Origin: Microbulbifer harenosus
Lineage (GTDB): Bacteria > Pseudomonadota > Gammaproteobacteria > Pseudomonadales > Cellvibrionaceae
Length of the DNA stretch: 64,000 nt
Assembly: GCF_005771435.1 (NCBI RefSeq)
Contig: NZ_VANI01000016.1
Coordinates: forward strand, 151,455-215,454
Direction of reading: 5' to 3'
Under the pieces are notes generated by a model. The model was not told where the DNA came from. It saw only the letters and a list, made by a program, of their open reading frames with translations, and made no database searches. Made by a program: the position numbers and the translations under genes. Positions 18,347-29,098 of this stretch are shown piece after piece; within the stretch, counting starts at the first letter, position 1, and each line of letters opens with the position of its first letter.

Positions 18347-19537
18347 GTGCAACAACTGATACTCAATCCCCGCGCCGAACGCCGTCTCAAGATGGGCCAT
18401 CTGTGGATCTACAGCAACGAGGTGGACACCAAGCGCAGCCCGTTGAAGGGGCTGGAGCCCGGCGGGCAGTGTGAAATTCTCGACAGCAACGGCAAGAGTC
18501 TGGGATATGCGCTGGTTAACCCCAACCAGCTGATCTGCGGCCGCCTGGTGTCGCGCGGGGACCCGTTCAACAGCAAACAGTTACAGCGCCGTCTGGAAAG
18601 CGCGCTGGCGCTGCGCGAACGCTACTTCCCCCACCCCAGCTACCGCATGGTATACGGCGATTCCGACGGTCTGCCCGGCCTTGTAGTGGACCGTTTTGGC
18701 GACTACCTGGTCGTGCAGGTCAGCAGCTGGGGTATGGAAACGCTGCTCGGCGACATCGTCGACGCACTGGTCTCCCTGGTGAAACCCAAGGGTATCCTGC
18801 TGCGCAACGACCACCAGGGCCGCAAGGTGGAAGAGCTGCCGGAAGTGTCCGAGGTGGCCCACGGCGAAGTGCCGCAGCTGGTGCCCTTTGAGGAGAACGG
18901 CGTCGCACTGCTGGCGCCGGTGTACCAGGGGCAGAAAACCGGCTGGTTCTACGACCACCGCGACAACCGCGCGCGCCTGAACCAATGGGTAAAGGGCCTG
19001 AATGTGCTCGACCTCTTCTCCTACGCTGGCGGCTGGGGTGTGCAAGCGCTCGCTCACGGCGCAGCGCAAGTGACCTGTGTGGACGCTTCCGGCCAGGCAC
19101 TGGACTGGTGCGAGGAGAATGCGGCCCTGAACAACCGCAGGGACGATCTGGTCACCATACAGGGCAAGGCCATCGACGCGATGAAAGAGCTGATCAACGA
19201 GGGCCAACGCTTTGACGCCATCGTGCTCGACCCACCCGCGTTCATCAAGCGCCGCAAAGACCAGAAGTCCGGCGAGGCCGCCTACCGGCACATCAATGAG
19301 CTGGCGCTGCGCCTGCTGGAAAAGAACGGCCTGCTGGTGAGCGCTTCCTGTTCCATGCACCTGGAGTCCGACACGCTGCTGGAGATTCTGCGCGGCGCCG
19401 GCCGGCATCTCGACAAAAATATCAGCATCATCGGCAGCGGCGGCCAGGGCGCCGACCACCCGGTGCACCCGGCGATCCCGGAAACCCGCTATCTCAAGGC
19501 GCACTTTGTGCACCTCGCGGCGGGCAGTAATTACTGA
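18347..19537 (+). CDS. Class I SAM-dependent 23S rRNA cytosine methyltransferase, RlmI type
   Basis: A 396-residue methyltransferase with an N-terminal PUA-like RNA-binding domain (about 1-80), a central EEHEE-like domain (GQKTGWFYDHRDNR) and a Rossmann fold containing VLDLFSYAGGWGVQAL and the catalytic-site motif DPPAFIKRRKDQ. E. coli RlmI methylates C1962 of 23S rRNA; this protein has the same plan and length. The GTG start at 18347 has GGAG 7 bases upstream and begins exactly at the PUA domain. It is transcribed divergently from rimO. Confidence 0.87.
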   Translation: MQQLILNPRAERRLKMGHLWIYSNEVDTKRSPLKGLEPGGQCEILDSNGKSLGYALVNPNQLICGRLVSRGDPFNSKQLQRRLESALALRERYFPHPSYRMVYGDSDGLPGLVVDRFGDYLVVQVSSWGMETLLGDIVDALVSLVKPKGILLRNDHQGRKVEELPEVSEVAHGEVPQLVPFEENGVALLAPVYQGQKTGWFYDHRDNRARLNQWVKGLNVLDLFSYAGGWGVQALAHGAAQVTCVDASGQALDWCEENAALNNRRDDLVTIQGKAIDAMKELINEGQRFDAIVLDPPAFIKRRKDQKSGEAAYRHINELALRLLEKNGLLVSASCSMHLESDTLLEILRGAGRHLDKNISIIGSGGQGADHPVHPAIPETRYLKAHFVHLAAGSNY

Positions 19538-19549
19538 TTTTGGGCCCTG

Positions 19550-20011
19550 TTACTTCAGCGCTCGCGGATTCATCGGCAGCAGACGGGAATCCGCGAGCGC
19601 AGCGGTTCGGTGTCCCAACACCGCCTGGTACTCGCCATCCTCTATAAAGGCGAGAAACGCCTCCCGCGAGGGGTACCGCACCAACATCGCTAGATCCCAC
19701 TGCTCCTGTTCCGGGCCGATCAGGAATGCACCTCCCTCTCCCAGAAACACCACCTCACCACCACGGCGGGCCAGGATTGCTCCGGTGCGCGCCATGTACT
19801 TTCGGTAGGCGGCCTGGCCGCTGATAGGCTCCCCCGGGGCTAATGACGGCGTATGTGCATAATCGGCATGTGCGCGGAATCTCAGCAGGTTCAGCATCAC
19901 TACCTCACCGCGGGCCGGACTGGCGCGCAGCGCCTCCATGACTTCGGTGTTCGGATGTAGGCAAGCCTGTGTGTTTCTCACGGGTTGTACCGCTTGGTGA
20001 TTGCCGGTCAT
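19550..20011 (-). CDS. DUF1330 family protein
   Basis: A 153-residue protein with a ferredoxin-like (dimeric alpha/beta barrel) domain of the DUF1330 type: VVMLNLLRFR at the first strand, SGQAAYRKYMARTG, and RYPSREAFLAFIEDGEYQ near the end. No function is established for the family. ATG 20011 has AGGAG 8 bases upstream. It is convergent with the RlmI-type gene, with only 12 bases between the stops and no clear terminator there. Confidence 0.75.
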   Translation of the reverse strand: MTGNHQAVQPVRNTQACLHPNTEVMEALRASPARGEVVMLNLLRFRAHADYAHTPSLAPGEPISGQAAYRKYMARTGAILARRGGEVVFLGEGGAFLIGPEQEQWDLAMLVRYPSREAFLAFIEDGEYQAVLGHRTAALADSRLLPMNPRALK

Positions 20012-20212
20012 CAACTCTGCTCCTATTGCGTTGCTGTTATTCCTGCTAATTGAGGCCTTGGATAGTCACATGGGTTGCGCCATCCTCGCCATAACCTCGG
20101 ATTTCGTGCCGGATAGCGAAGTCTGCGGGTGAGTGCCGTTTGGGAGCCACTGGCCGGCAAACTAGGATTCGGTATCCGCAAATAATTCGAAGTATCTGCT
20201 TTCGGAGTACTT

Positions 20213-20689
20213 ATGCTGAGACCGCTACAGGAATCCGATGTCGAACGCCTTTCGCAGCTTTGGCTGCATCTGGCCTGCTGCGCGCACCCCAGTCTGCCCA
20301 TCAGCTTTTGGTCCGCACCGGCACGTCAGTTGCGGCGGCGATTGGCGGCGCAGTGTCGTCACCGGTTACTGCACGGTGACCCCTCAGACATCAGCCACTG
20401 GGTCTATTCCCGCACGGGGAAGGATTTGGCCGACGGCCTGGTTACAATCACCGATAACATGCTGGTCGAGACCCTATTCGTGTCTCCGACCAAGCAGCGG
20501 CACGGTGTTGGCAGCGAGCTGATGGCCCAGGCCAAGTTTGGGCGGCCGCAGCTGGAGGCGAAGGTGCTGGAGGAAAATCTGCGCGGTCGCTATTTCCTGC
20601 AGCAGCATGGCTTCGTGGAAACGGCGCGGCATTTCAATCAAAGTGCCAATCAGGATGAGATCTGGATGAGCTGCCGGGTCGCAGCCTGA
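20213..20689 (+). CDS. GNAT family N-acetyltransferase
   Basis: A 158-residue acetyltransferase-like protein. It starts with the typical MLRPLQESDVERLSQLW, and the acetyl-CoA-binding region is LFVSPTKQRHGVGSELMAQA (usual pattern QxxGxG/A, here RHGVGS). The C-terminal YFLQQHGFVETARH is the common final beta-bulge motif. CGGAG lies 8 bases before the ATG. The substrate cannot be predicted. It converges on gyrB and shares its terminator. Confidence 0.82.
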   Translation: MLRPLQESDVERLSQLWLHLACCAHPSLPISFWSAPARQLRRRLAAQCRHRLLHGDPSDISHWVYSRTGKDLADGLVTITDNMLVETLFVSPTKQRHGVGSELMAQAKFGRPQLEAKVLEENLRGRYFLQQHGFVETARHFNQSANQDEIWMSCRVAA

Positions 20690-20744
20690 CGCCTGGGCGG
20701 CGGTTGCCTCCGGAATTGTCCGCCCCGCGGGTATTCGACCGCCA

Positions 20745-20784
20745 CAAAAAAGCCCGCGCGGCCTTACGGCCCAGCGGGCTTTTC
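20745..20784. terminator. Bidirectional terminator between GNAT gene and gyrB
   Basis: AAAAAAGCCCGC pairs with GCGGGCTTTT around an inner GGCC...GGCC hairpin; A and T tracts on both sides suit the convergent arrangement. Confidence 0.9.
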
Positions 20785-20805
20785 TGCACGGGGAAGTTCG
20801 CGGTT

Positions 20806-23238
<2,433 letters not shown>

Positions 23239-23360
23239 TTAACGCCGGCACACTGGCCTGGCCTATCATTTTCAAACGTTTGTCCATGTATTCATCCGCC
23301 CTGCACATGCCCGGGTCGGTCGTCTTCGGTACCCAGTTTCCCGACCAAAGAAATATGTCA

Positions 23361-24467
23361 TCAATCCGCACCCAGCGCAGCTGCAGTCACCCGGCCACGT
23401 TCCACGTGGAACATTCTCGGTTCACACCAGGGTGGAGGTAGAGACTGCCATGGGCGTGCGGTCACGCTCCCTTCAATTCCGGTGACCAGGACCTGGCTGG
23501 CGCAGTCGCCTACCCAGCGTGAGAACAGCCGTTGGTTGTCCTCATCCAGCTCCGACGGCAGATCATCCACCAGAAATACCGGCTTCTCGCGCGCAGACAC
23601 CGTCGCCGCCATCGCGGTTCTCAGTGCGCAAACCGCCATTTTTTGTTGCCCGCGTGACAACACCGCGTGCGCAGGCTGGCCGTGGAGAGTAAAACGGAGG
23701 TCCGCCCGATGCGGCCCAACCCGAGTGAAACCCTGCCCTAGATCCCCTTCCAGCGACTCCACCAAAGACTCCCGCAGGCTGGTGCCCTTCTTCCATCCAC
23801 TGCGATAGTGAAGCTCAAGTGGGGCAAACACGTCTTGTGGGAGATCTCGCAAGCGCTCGTGAAAAAGTGCGCGCAACTGAGTAAACACACTGCGTCTGAG
23901 TGTATCCACAACCTCACCACTACGAACCAGTTGTTGATCCCAGGGTGCGAGTAAATTTGCGTCGATTTTACCACGTCGGAGCAGTGCATTGCGCTGCTTC
24001 AGCGCCGATTGATACGCCTTCCAGTGGTTAGCAAAAGAATGTTCCACGTGGAACACTGTCCAATCCAGCAACTGCCGGCGAACACCGGGACCACCATCCA
24101 GCGCAGAGAAACTTTCGCTATTGATCACCTGTAGAGGCAGGCACGCCGCCAGCTGCGAGCTGCTCTCAGCGGGTGCCTGATTGATGCGGATACGCCCCTG
24201 TCCATCGCGCCGCTTCTCGACACCCAGCGACACTCCATTGGCCAGACGACCGAATACCGCCAGGGACTCTTGCTCGTAGCGGATGACCGATTGACTTTGG
24301 CGGGAGCGAAAGGAGCGGCCGCTGGCAAGCATGTGCACCGCTTCCAACAGGGAGGTTTTCCCACTGCCGTTGGCACCGCAGAACAGGTTCACCGCCGGTG
24401 CCAACGGCAGATCCGCGGAAGCAATATTCCGGAAATTGCTCAATACCAGGCGGCTCAGGTTCGACAC
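23361..24467 (-). CDS. recF: DNA replication and repair protein RecF
   Basis: A 368-residue SMC-like ATPase that helps load RecA at single-strand gaps. Walker A is CGANGSGKTSLLEAVHMLASG, the signature region LSRGQQKMAVCALR, and Walker B VFLVDDLPSELDE. It starts with GTG at 24467, with GGAGG 8 bases before. Two parS palindromes lie inside the reading frame and both encode FHVE: one at 24040-24055 (VFHVEHS) and one at 23398-23413 in the tail (MFHVERG). The C-terminal tail after about residue 345 is therefore partly shaped by parS. Confidence 0.95.
   Translation of the reverse strand: MSNLSRLVLSNFRNIASADLPLAPAVNLFCGANGSGKTSLLEAVHMLASGRSFRSRQSQSVIRYEQESLAVFGRLANGVSLGVEKRRDGQGRIRINQAPAESSSQLAACLPLQVINSESFSALDGGPGVRRQLLDWTVFHVEHSFANHWKAYQSALKQRNALLRRGKIDANLLAPWDQQLVRSGEVVDTLRRSVFTQLRALFHERLRDLPQDVFAPLELHYRSGWKKGTSLRESLVESLEGDLGQGFTRVGPHRADLRFTLHGQPAHAVLSRGQQKMAVCALRTAMAATVSAREKPVFLVDDLPSELDEDNQRLFSRWVGDCASQVLVTGIEGSVTARPWQSLPPPWCEPRMFHVERGRVTAAALGAD
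23398..23413. other. parS: parS centromere-like site (15 of 16 bases)
   Basis: CGTTCCACGTGGAACA differs from the Pseudomonas-type parS TGTTCCACGTGGAACA only at the first base. It is inside the 3' end of recF; ParB (38185-39093) is encoded 15 kb away. Confidence 0.88.
24040..24055. other. parS: parS centromere-like site (perfect)
   Basis: TGTTCCACGTGGAACA is a perfect 16-bp palindrome identical to the parS sequence known from Pseudomonas. It is inside recF, 642 bases from the second site, and should nucleate ParB binding near the origin. Confidence 0.93.
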
Positions 24468-24508
24468 GGAAAACCTCCACCACCAGAAAACACCCCACAG
24501 CCGATACG

Positions 24509-24541
24509 AAAAAACCGCCAGCTCTGTGAACTGGCGGTTTC
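24509..24541 (-). terminator. Rho-independent terminator after dnaN
   Basis: CCGCCAG...CTGGCGG stem with 9-base loop; on the minus strand it is followed by TTTTTT. It lies between dnaN and recF, so it probably limits recF/gyrB read-through from dnaA-dnaN. Confidence 0.85.
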
Positions 24542-24604
24542 GCGGAAGTGGGCGAATGTACGGGGGTCCATCAATTCACTGTACCCGTCATAACGATCCG
24601 GAAA

Positions 24605-25714
24605 TCAGAGGCGCATGGGCATGATCACATACAGGGAATCGCCCTCTTCCGGCTGCTGCAACAGCGCGCTGCTGTTGGCGTCGCCGAGACCGATACGGAT
24701 CTGCTCACTGTGGATGGCACCAGTCACATCCAGCAAATAACCCACATTAAAACCAATCTCCAGCGGGCTGCCGTGGTAGTCAACCATCAGCTGCTCCTCC
24801 GCCTCCTCCTGCTCGGGGTTGTTCGCCACAATCTGCAGCAGCCCGTCGGACAACTGCAGACGCACGCCGCGGTACTTTTCGTTGGAAAGAATTGCCGCGC
24901 GCTGGAACGCCTGGCGCAGCGCCATGCGGTCAGCAAATACCTCGTTGCCGGTACTGCGCGGCAGCACCCGCTCATAATCCGGGAACTTGCCGTCCACCAG
25001 CTTGGAAGTAAAGGTAAAGGGCCCACTGTGTACGCGGATATGATTGTTGCCGAGCACCACCTCAGCGCTGGCATCGGTATCTTCCAGCAGACGTGCCAGC
25101 TCCAGGACGCCCTTGCGCGGCACGATAGCCTGAATCGGTGCCTCCACATTCAGGCCCGGGGCATCGCGGTCGCAAAGTGCCAAGCGGTGGCCGTCGGTGG
25201 CCACTGCGCGCAGCTGCTGCGGACGGCACTCCAGCAACAGGCCGTTCAGGTAGTAGCGCACGTCCTGCTGGGCCATGGCGAAGCTGGTGGCCTCGATCAG
25301 GCGGCGGATTTCGCGCTGGGAGATGCTGAAGCGGCTCTGCGCGGAGGTCTCGTCCTGATTGGGGAAGTCGCTCGCCGGCAGCGTGGACAGCTGGAAGCGG
25401 CTGCGGCCACTGCGCAGCACCAGGCGCTCGCCGTCGCGCTCGAACTTCAGTTCGGCGCCGTCCGGCAGGGAGCGACAGATATCCAACAGCTTGCGCGCGG
25501 GTACCGTGACTTCGCCTTCCATTTCTGCCGGCTCGTCCAGCGGCAACCGGCCAACGATCTCGACTTCCAGATCGGTACCGGTGAGCGACAGTTCCTGGCC
25601 CTGCAGCTGCAGCAGCACATTGGCCAGCACCGGCAGGGTCTGGCGCTTCTCTACTACACCGGCCACCAGCTGCAGCGGTTTCAACAGGGCATCACGGCTT
25701 ACACTGAATTTCAT
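24605..25714 (-). CDS. dnaN: DNA polymerase III sliding clamp, beta subunit
   Basis: 369 residues with the three-domain beta-clamp plan and the family's usual length. MKFSVSRDALLKPLQLVAGV opens the protein, IRLIE-type and YYLNGLLLE segments lie in the middle, and the conserved C-terminal YVIMPMRL closes it. The ring tethers polymerase III and other enzymes to DNA. AAGG lies before the ATG. Only 44 bases separate it from dnaA, so the pair is probably co-transcribed; a terminator follows before recF. Confidence 0.98.
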   Translation of the reverse strand: MKFSVSRDALLKPLQLVAGVVEKRQTLPVLANVLLQLQGQELSLTGTDLEVEIVGRLPLDEPAEMEGEVTVPARKLLDICRSLPDGAELKFERDGERLVLRSGRSRFQLSTLPASDFPNQDETSAQSRFSISQREIRRLIEATSFAMAQQDVRYYLNGLLLECRPQQLRAVATDGHRLALCDRDAPGLNVEAPIQAIVPRKGVLELARLLEDTDASAEVVLGNNHIRVHSGPFTFTSKLVDGKFPDYERVLPRSTGNEVFADRMALRQAFQRAAILSNEKYRGVRLQLSDGLLQIVANNPEQEEAEEQLMVDYHGSPLEIGFNVGYLLDVTGAIHSEQIRIGLGDANSSALLQQPEEGDSLYVIMPMRL

Positions 25715-25758
25715 ATTTATTGCCTTGATCTCAATTTCGTTGTTCTGGTTTTCCCAAA

Positions 25759-27450
25759 TCAGGTGGTCAGGGACCGGGTCAACAGGCGCACATCTTCGCG
25801 GATATCGCCGTCCGACTCCTGCAATTCGCGGATCTTCCTGCAGGCATGCAGCACTGTGGTGTGGTCGCGCCCGCCAAAGGCATCACCGATTTCCGGCAGG
25901 CTGTGGTTGGTCAGCTCTTTGGCCAGTGCCATCGCAACCTGGCGCGGGCGCGCCACGGAGCGGCTGCGGCGCTTGGAGAGCAGGTCCGCCACTTTGATCT
26001 TGTAATACTCCGCCACCACCCGCTGGATATTGTCGATGCTCACCAGGCGGTCCTGCAGTGCCAGCAGATCCTTCAACGCTTCGCGCACCAGAATATCGTC
26101 GATGGCGCGACCGGTGAACTGGGCGTTGGCAATTACCCGGCGCAGCGCGCCTTCGAGTTCGCGCACATTGGAGCGGATGCGCTGGGCAATAAAGAACGCG
26201 GAATCGTGGGGCAGATCCACCCCAACCTGCTCCGCCTTCTTCATCAGAATCGCCACTCGGGTCTCCAGTTCCGGCGGCTCTACGGCCACCGTGAGCCCCC
26301 AGCCAAAGCGCGACTTGAGGCGCTCCTCTAGTCCGTCAATTTCCTTGGGATAGCGGTCGCAGGTAAGGATGATCTGTTGCCCCCCCTCCAACAGCGCGTT
26401 GAAGGTATGGAAAAACTCCTCCTGGGAGCGCTCCTTGCCGGCAAAGAACTGGATGTCGTCAATCAGCAGCGCGTCCACCGAGCGATAATAGCGCTTGAAG
26501 TCGCTGATGGCGTTCAGCTGCAGCGCCTTCACCATATCCGCCACAAAGCGCTCGGAGTGCAGATACACCACCTTGGCGTTGGGATTGCGATCCACCAGGG
26601 CGTTGCCCACGGCGTGCATCAAGTGCGTCTTGCCGAGCCCCACGCCGCCATAGATAAACAGTGGATTGTAAGCGCCACCGGGGTTATCGGCGATCTGCTG
26701 GGCCGCCGCCAGACCAAGCTGGTTGGATTTACCCTCCACGAACGAGGCGAAGGTAAATCCGCGATTGAGCGAGCTGCCATGCTTAATGGCGCCTTCAACT
26801 TCCACCTTGCGCTGTCCACCCGCTGCGGGCGGCGCCGGAGCCACGGGTTCACCACCCCCGTGAAGATCCGCCGGCAGCCTCTCCGCCGCGGTCAATGCTT
26901 CAACCCCCGCCTCTTCGGCGGCAAAACTATTGTGTGCCTCCGCCGGCATACGCGCGCCCCGTCGTGGGGACATTGAAGACGGCGCAGAATCCATCCTGGA
27001 GCCGTGAAAATGACCCGAGGAGAAACCTCTGCCACCGTCGCGTTCCCGATAGCCGCCGGGCTCCACACCACCACCAAAGGCGGGCACGGCGCTCTCCCCA
27101 CTGACCGACGCAGCAGCCGCATAGCCGCCGCGGGAGGAGGTATAAGCCGGTTGTGCAGGTACAGTCTCGGACGCGGCAAAACTGCGCCGGAAACGCGAGG
27201 TACGACGATCCAACGACACCACTTCTACCTGAAGAGCACGGCCGGAATACTGCTGCGCCAGTTCGCGGATGCGGTCGAGAAACTTGTCACTCACCCAGTT
27301 GAGGATAAAACGGTTGGGCGCCACCAGGCGCAGCTCCCCCTCGGAACTGTCGTCGCTGACGCGCAGTGGCCGAATCCAGGTACTGAACTGCTGCGACGGC
27401 AGTTCATCCTGCAAACAAGCAGCGCACTGCCTCCAAACGGAATCAGACAA
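25759..27450 (-). CDS. dnaA: Chromosomal replication initiator protein DnaA
   Basis: 563 residues, about 100 longer than E. coli DnaA. Domain I starts [20 protein letters not shown] and matches the usual N-terminus; domain III carries Walker [14 protein letters not shown] and Walker [15 protein letters not shown]; domain IV has the DNA-binding signature ([15 protein letters not shown]). The extra length is in domain II (about residues 90-220), a Gly/Ser/Ala/Pro-rich linker. No ATG lies near domain I, so the start is taken as TTG 27450 with GGGGGG just upstream. A perfect DnaA box lies in its promoter. Confidence 0.96.
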   Translation of the reverse strand: MSDSVWRQCAACLQDELPSQQFSTWIRPLRVSDDSSEGELRLVAPNRFILNWVSDKFLDRIRELAQQYSGRALQVEVVSLDRRTSRFRRSFAASETVPAQPAYTSSRGGYAAAASVSGESAVPAFGGGVEPGGYRERDGGRGFSSGHFHGSRMDSAPSSMSPRRGARMPAEAHNSFAAEEAGVEALTAAERLPADLHGGGEPVAPAPPAAGGQRKVEVEGAIKHGSSLNRGFTFASFVEGKSNQLGLAAAQQIADNPGGAYNPLFIYGGVGLGKTHLMHAVGNALVDRNPNAKVVYLHSERFVADMVKALQLNAISDFKRYYRSVDALLIDDIQFFAGKERSQEEFFHTFNALLEGGQQIILTCDRYPKEIDGLEERLKSRFGWGLTVAVEPPELETRVAILMKKAEQVGVDLPHDSAFFIAQRIRSNVRELEGALRRVIANAQFTGRAIDDILVREALKDLLALQDRLVSIDNIQRVVAEYYKIKVADLLSKRRSRSVARPRQVAMALAKELTNHSLPEIGDAFGGRDHTTVLHACRKIRELQESDGDIREDVRLLTRSLTT

Positions 27451-27594
27451 GAAACCCCCCAAAATATGGATCGAGATGCGACTGCGCCCGAAATAACCTG
27501 CAGCCTGAAACCAGGCTTGCCCTCGGGGAACCCACCTGCGGCCGCAGAACCAGCCCACGAAAGCCGGCGGGCAACACCTCAAAAGAAGGGCGAC

Positions 27595-27625
27595 AGTATA
27601 TCGGTTGCCCCCCGGGTTATCCACA
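27595..27625 (-). promoter_or_regulatory. Probable dnaA promoter with overlapping DnaA box
   Basis: On the minus strand a -10 TATACT (27595-27600) lies about 145 bases before the TTG start. A perfect DnaA box TTATCCACA (27617-27625) covers the -35 area, the usual arrangement for DnaA autorepression. The -35 itself is poor. Confidence 0.5.
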
Positions 27626-27936
27626 AATAATCCGAAAAACCCACGGCAACAGAGTGGAGAAAGCCCAGCAATATCAATAGCTTGAACACAAATTGAACGA
27701 TAAGACAACACATACCGAAAAATTTATCCACAGGTGATTGTGAATATCTTGGGGTCAAGCGGTGCACTCTCCAGAATACCCGAAGCAATACAATGGCTTG
27801 CGCAACAGAGCGCTGCATTCGCAACAGATCCGCGCAATTACCGCAACCATATATAAGGAAGGACGCGCCCCGATGTGTCTATTCCCGACACGTGTGTGCA
27901 TGCGCGGATTTTCCCCAATGGAATACATCCTGTGCA

Positions 27937-27965
27937 TTGCTTTGGCTGGCTTCTTTCTATACAAT
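27937..27965 (+). promoter_or_regulatory. Probable rpmH operon promoter
   Basis: TTGCTT (27937-27942), a 17-base spacer, then TACAAT (27960-27965), about 175 bases before the rpmH ATG. It would drive rpmH-rnpA-yidD-yidC. Confidence 0.6.
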
Positions 27966-28141
27966 CCGCCGCCTTCGCAGCGCATAGCCCGCTTCGAAGT
28001 TGGCCCCGGGAAATGTCGAGCAATTCCCTAAGCCACGCCGCGACGAGGGGCTATAGCAGCCGCACAGAAACAGCCGTAAGCGGCCCAGATTTTAAAACCT
28101 CCAGGACCAGACTCCCGGACATAACTCCAGGTAGTAACAAC

Positions 28142-28276
28142 ATGAAACGTACATTTCAGCCCAGCAATCTGAAGCGCAAACGCACTCACGGTTTCCGTGC
28201 CCGTATGGCCACCAAGAATGGTCGCAAGGTACTGGCCCGTCGCCGCGCCAAAGGCCGCAAGGTTCTGTGCGCCTGA
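28142..28276 (+). CDS. rpmH: 50S ribosomal protein L34
   Basis: 44 residues, the usual length. The sequence opens [20 protein letters not shown] and ends KGRKVLCA, with the typical [19 protein letters not shown]. The stop is 43 bases before the rnpA start. An open frame extends 267 bases upstream, but that part lacks any family match and overlaps the promoter. Confidence 0.98.
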   Translation: MKRTFQPSNLKRKRTHGFRARMATKNGRKVLARRRAKGRKVLCA

Positions 28277-28321
28277 GTTTGCCGCTTCGCGAGCAACCTT
28301 ACAGATCGCATCTGAATCATC

Positions 28322-28828
28322 ATGCAGTGCCCACGCAGCGACTTCGCGTTTGCCAAGCCGCTGCGGCTGCTCAATGCGGCGCAGTATCGCGCCGTTTTTG
28401 ATTCCGCACCTGTCCGTGCGGCGCAACCCCAGTTCCTGATCCTCGCCCGTCCCAACGATCTCGGCCACCCGCGACTGGGTCTCGTCATTGCCAAAAAACA
28501 CGTCCGCAACGCCACCGACCGCAATCGCATCAAGCGCATAGCCCGCGAGACTTTTCGCCTGCAGCAGCACCAGCTGTTTCCCCTGGATGCGGTGGTACTG
28601 GCGCGCGCCGGTGCCGGCGAGCTGGACAAGGACGCCCTGGCAAAGATCTTCAACAAACTGTGGCGCAAGCTGGATCAGCGCGCGCGCAATCCGCAGCCGG
28701 ACCAGGGCACTCAAGCGCGGCCATCTCGCGCACCGCGCGGCAAGGGGCGCAAGCGCCCGGCGAAACAGGATGCCGGCACTCCAGCCCCGGCGCAGAAGCC
28801 CGTCCCGGATTCGGGGAGCAGCTCGTGA
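28322..28828 (+). CDS. rnpA: Ribonuclease P protein component
   Basis: 168 residues; it assists the RNase P RNA in trimming tRNA 5' ends. The family signature RNRIKRIARETFR is present, as are KPLRLLNAAQYRAVF and PRLGLVIAKKHVRNA. An in-frame TGA three codons upstream fixes ATG 28322 as the first start. The last 45 or so residues form a basic, Pro/Gly/Lys-rich tail beyond the usual length of about 120. The stop overlaps the yidD GTG. Confidence 0.95.
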   Translation: MQCPRSDFAFAKPLRLLNAAQYRAVFDSAPVRAAQPQFLILARPNDLGHPRLGLVIAKKHVRNATDRNRIKRIARETFRLQQHQLFPLDAVVLARAGAGELDKDALAKIFNKLWRKLDQRARNPQPDQGTQARPSRAPRGKGRKRPAKQDAGTPAPAQKPVPDSGSSS

Positions 28829-29091
28829 CCTGGCTGGCAATCCGCCTGATCCATCTCTATCGGCTCGTCGCCAGTCCATGGGTCGGCAACCAGTGCCGTT
28901 TCTACCCCACCTGCTCGCACTATGCGGAAAAGGCATTTGAAACCCACGGATTCGGCAAAGGGGGTTATTTAACCCTGCGCCGCCTTATAAAATGCCACCC
29001 CTGGCATCCCGGCGGCCTGGATCACGTCCCTCCGGCGGCACCACCCTCAGAAACTTCGGCGGTACAACAAACACCGTCGCAACAAGGCTAA
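28825..29091 (+). CDS. yidD: Membrane protein insertion efficiency factor YidD
   Basis: 88 residues with the conserved YidD core: IRLIHLYRLVASPWVGNQCR, FYPTCSHYAEKAFETHG and KCHPWHPGGLDHVP. It is a small membrane-associated amphipathic protein that aids YidC-dependent insertion. GTG 28825 overlaps the rnpA stop (GTGA), so translation is coupled. yidC starts 7 bases after its stop. Confidence 0.95.
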   Translation: MTWLAIRLIHLYRLVASPWVGNQCRFYPTCSHYAEKAFETHGFGKGGYLTLRRLIKCHPWHPGGLDHVPPAAPPSETSAVQQTPSQQG

Positions 29092-29098
29092 CGAAATA

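Larger units (their letters stand above)
27451..28141. other. dnaA-rpmH intergenic region with DnaA boxes (candidate origin or dnaA control region)
   Basis: 691 bases between divergent dnaA and rpmH. Perfect DnaA boxes TTATCCACA occur at 27617-27625 and 27724-27732, and a one-mismatch box (ATATTCACA on the minus strand) at 27739-27747. The section 27640-27740 is AT-rich. In Pseudomonas the origin maps to this gap. The rpmH promoter lies at 27937-27965. Confidence 0.6.
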
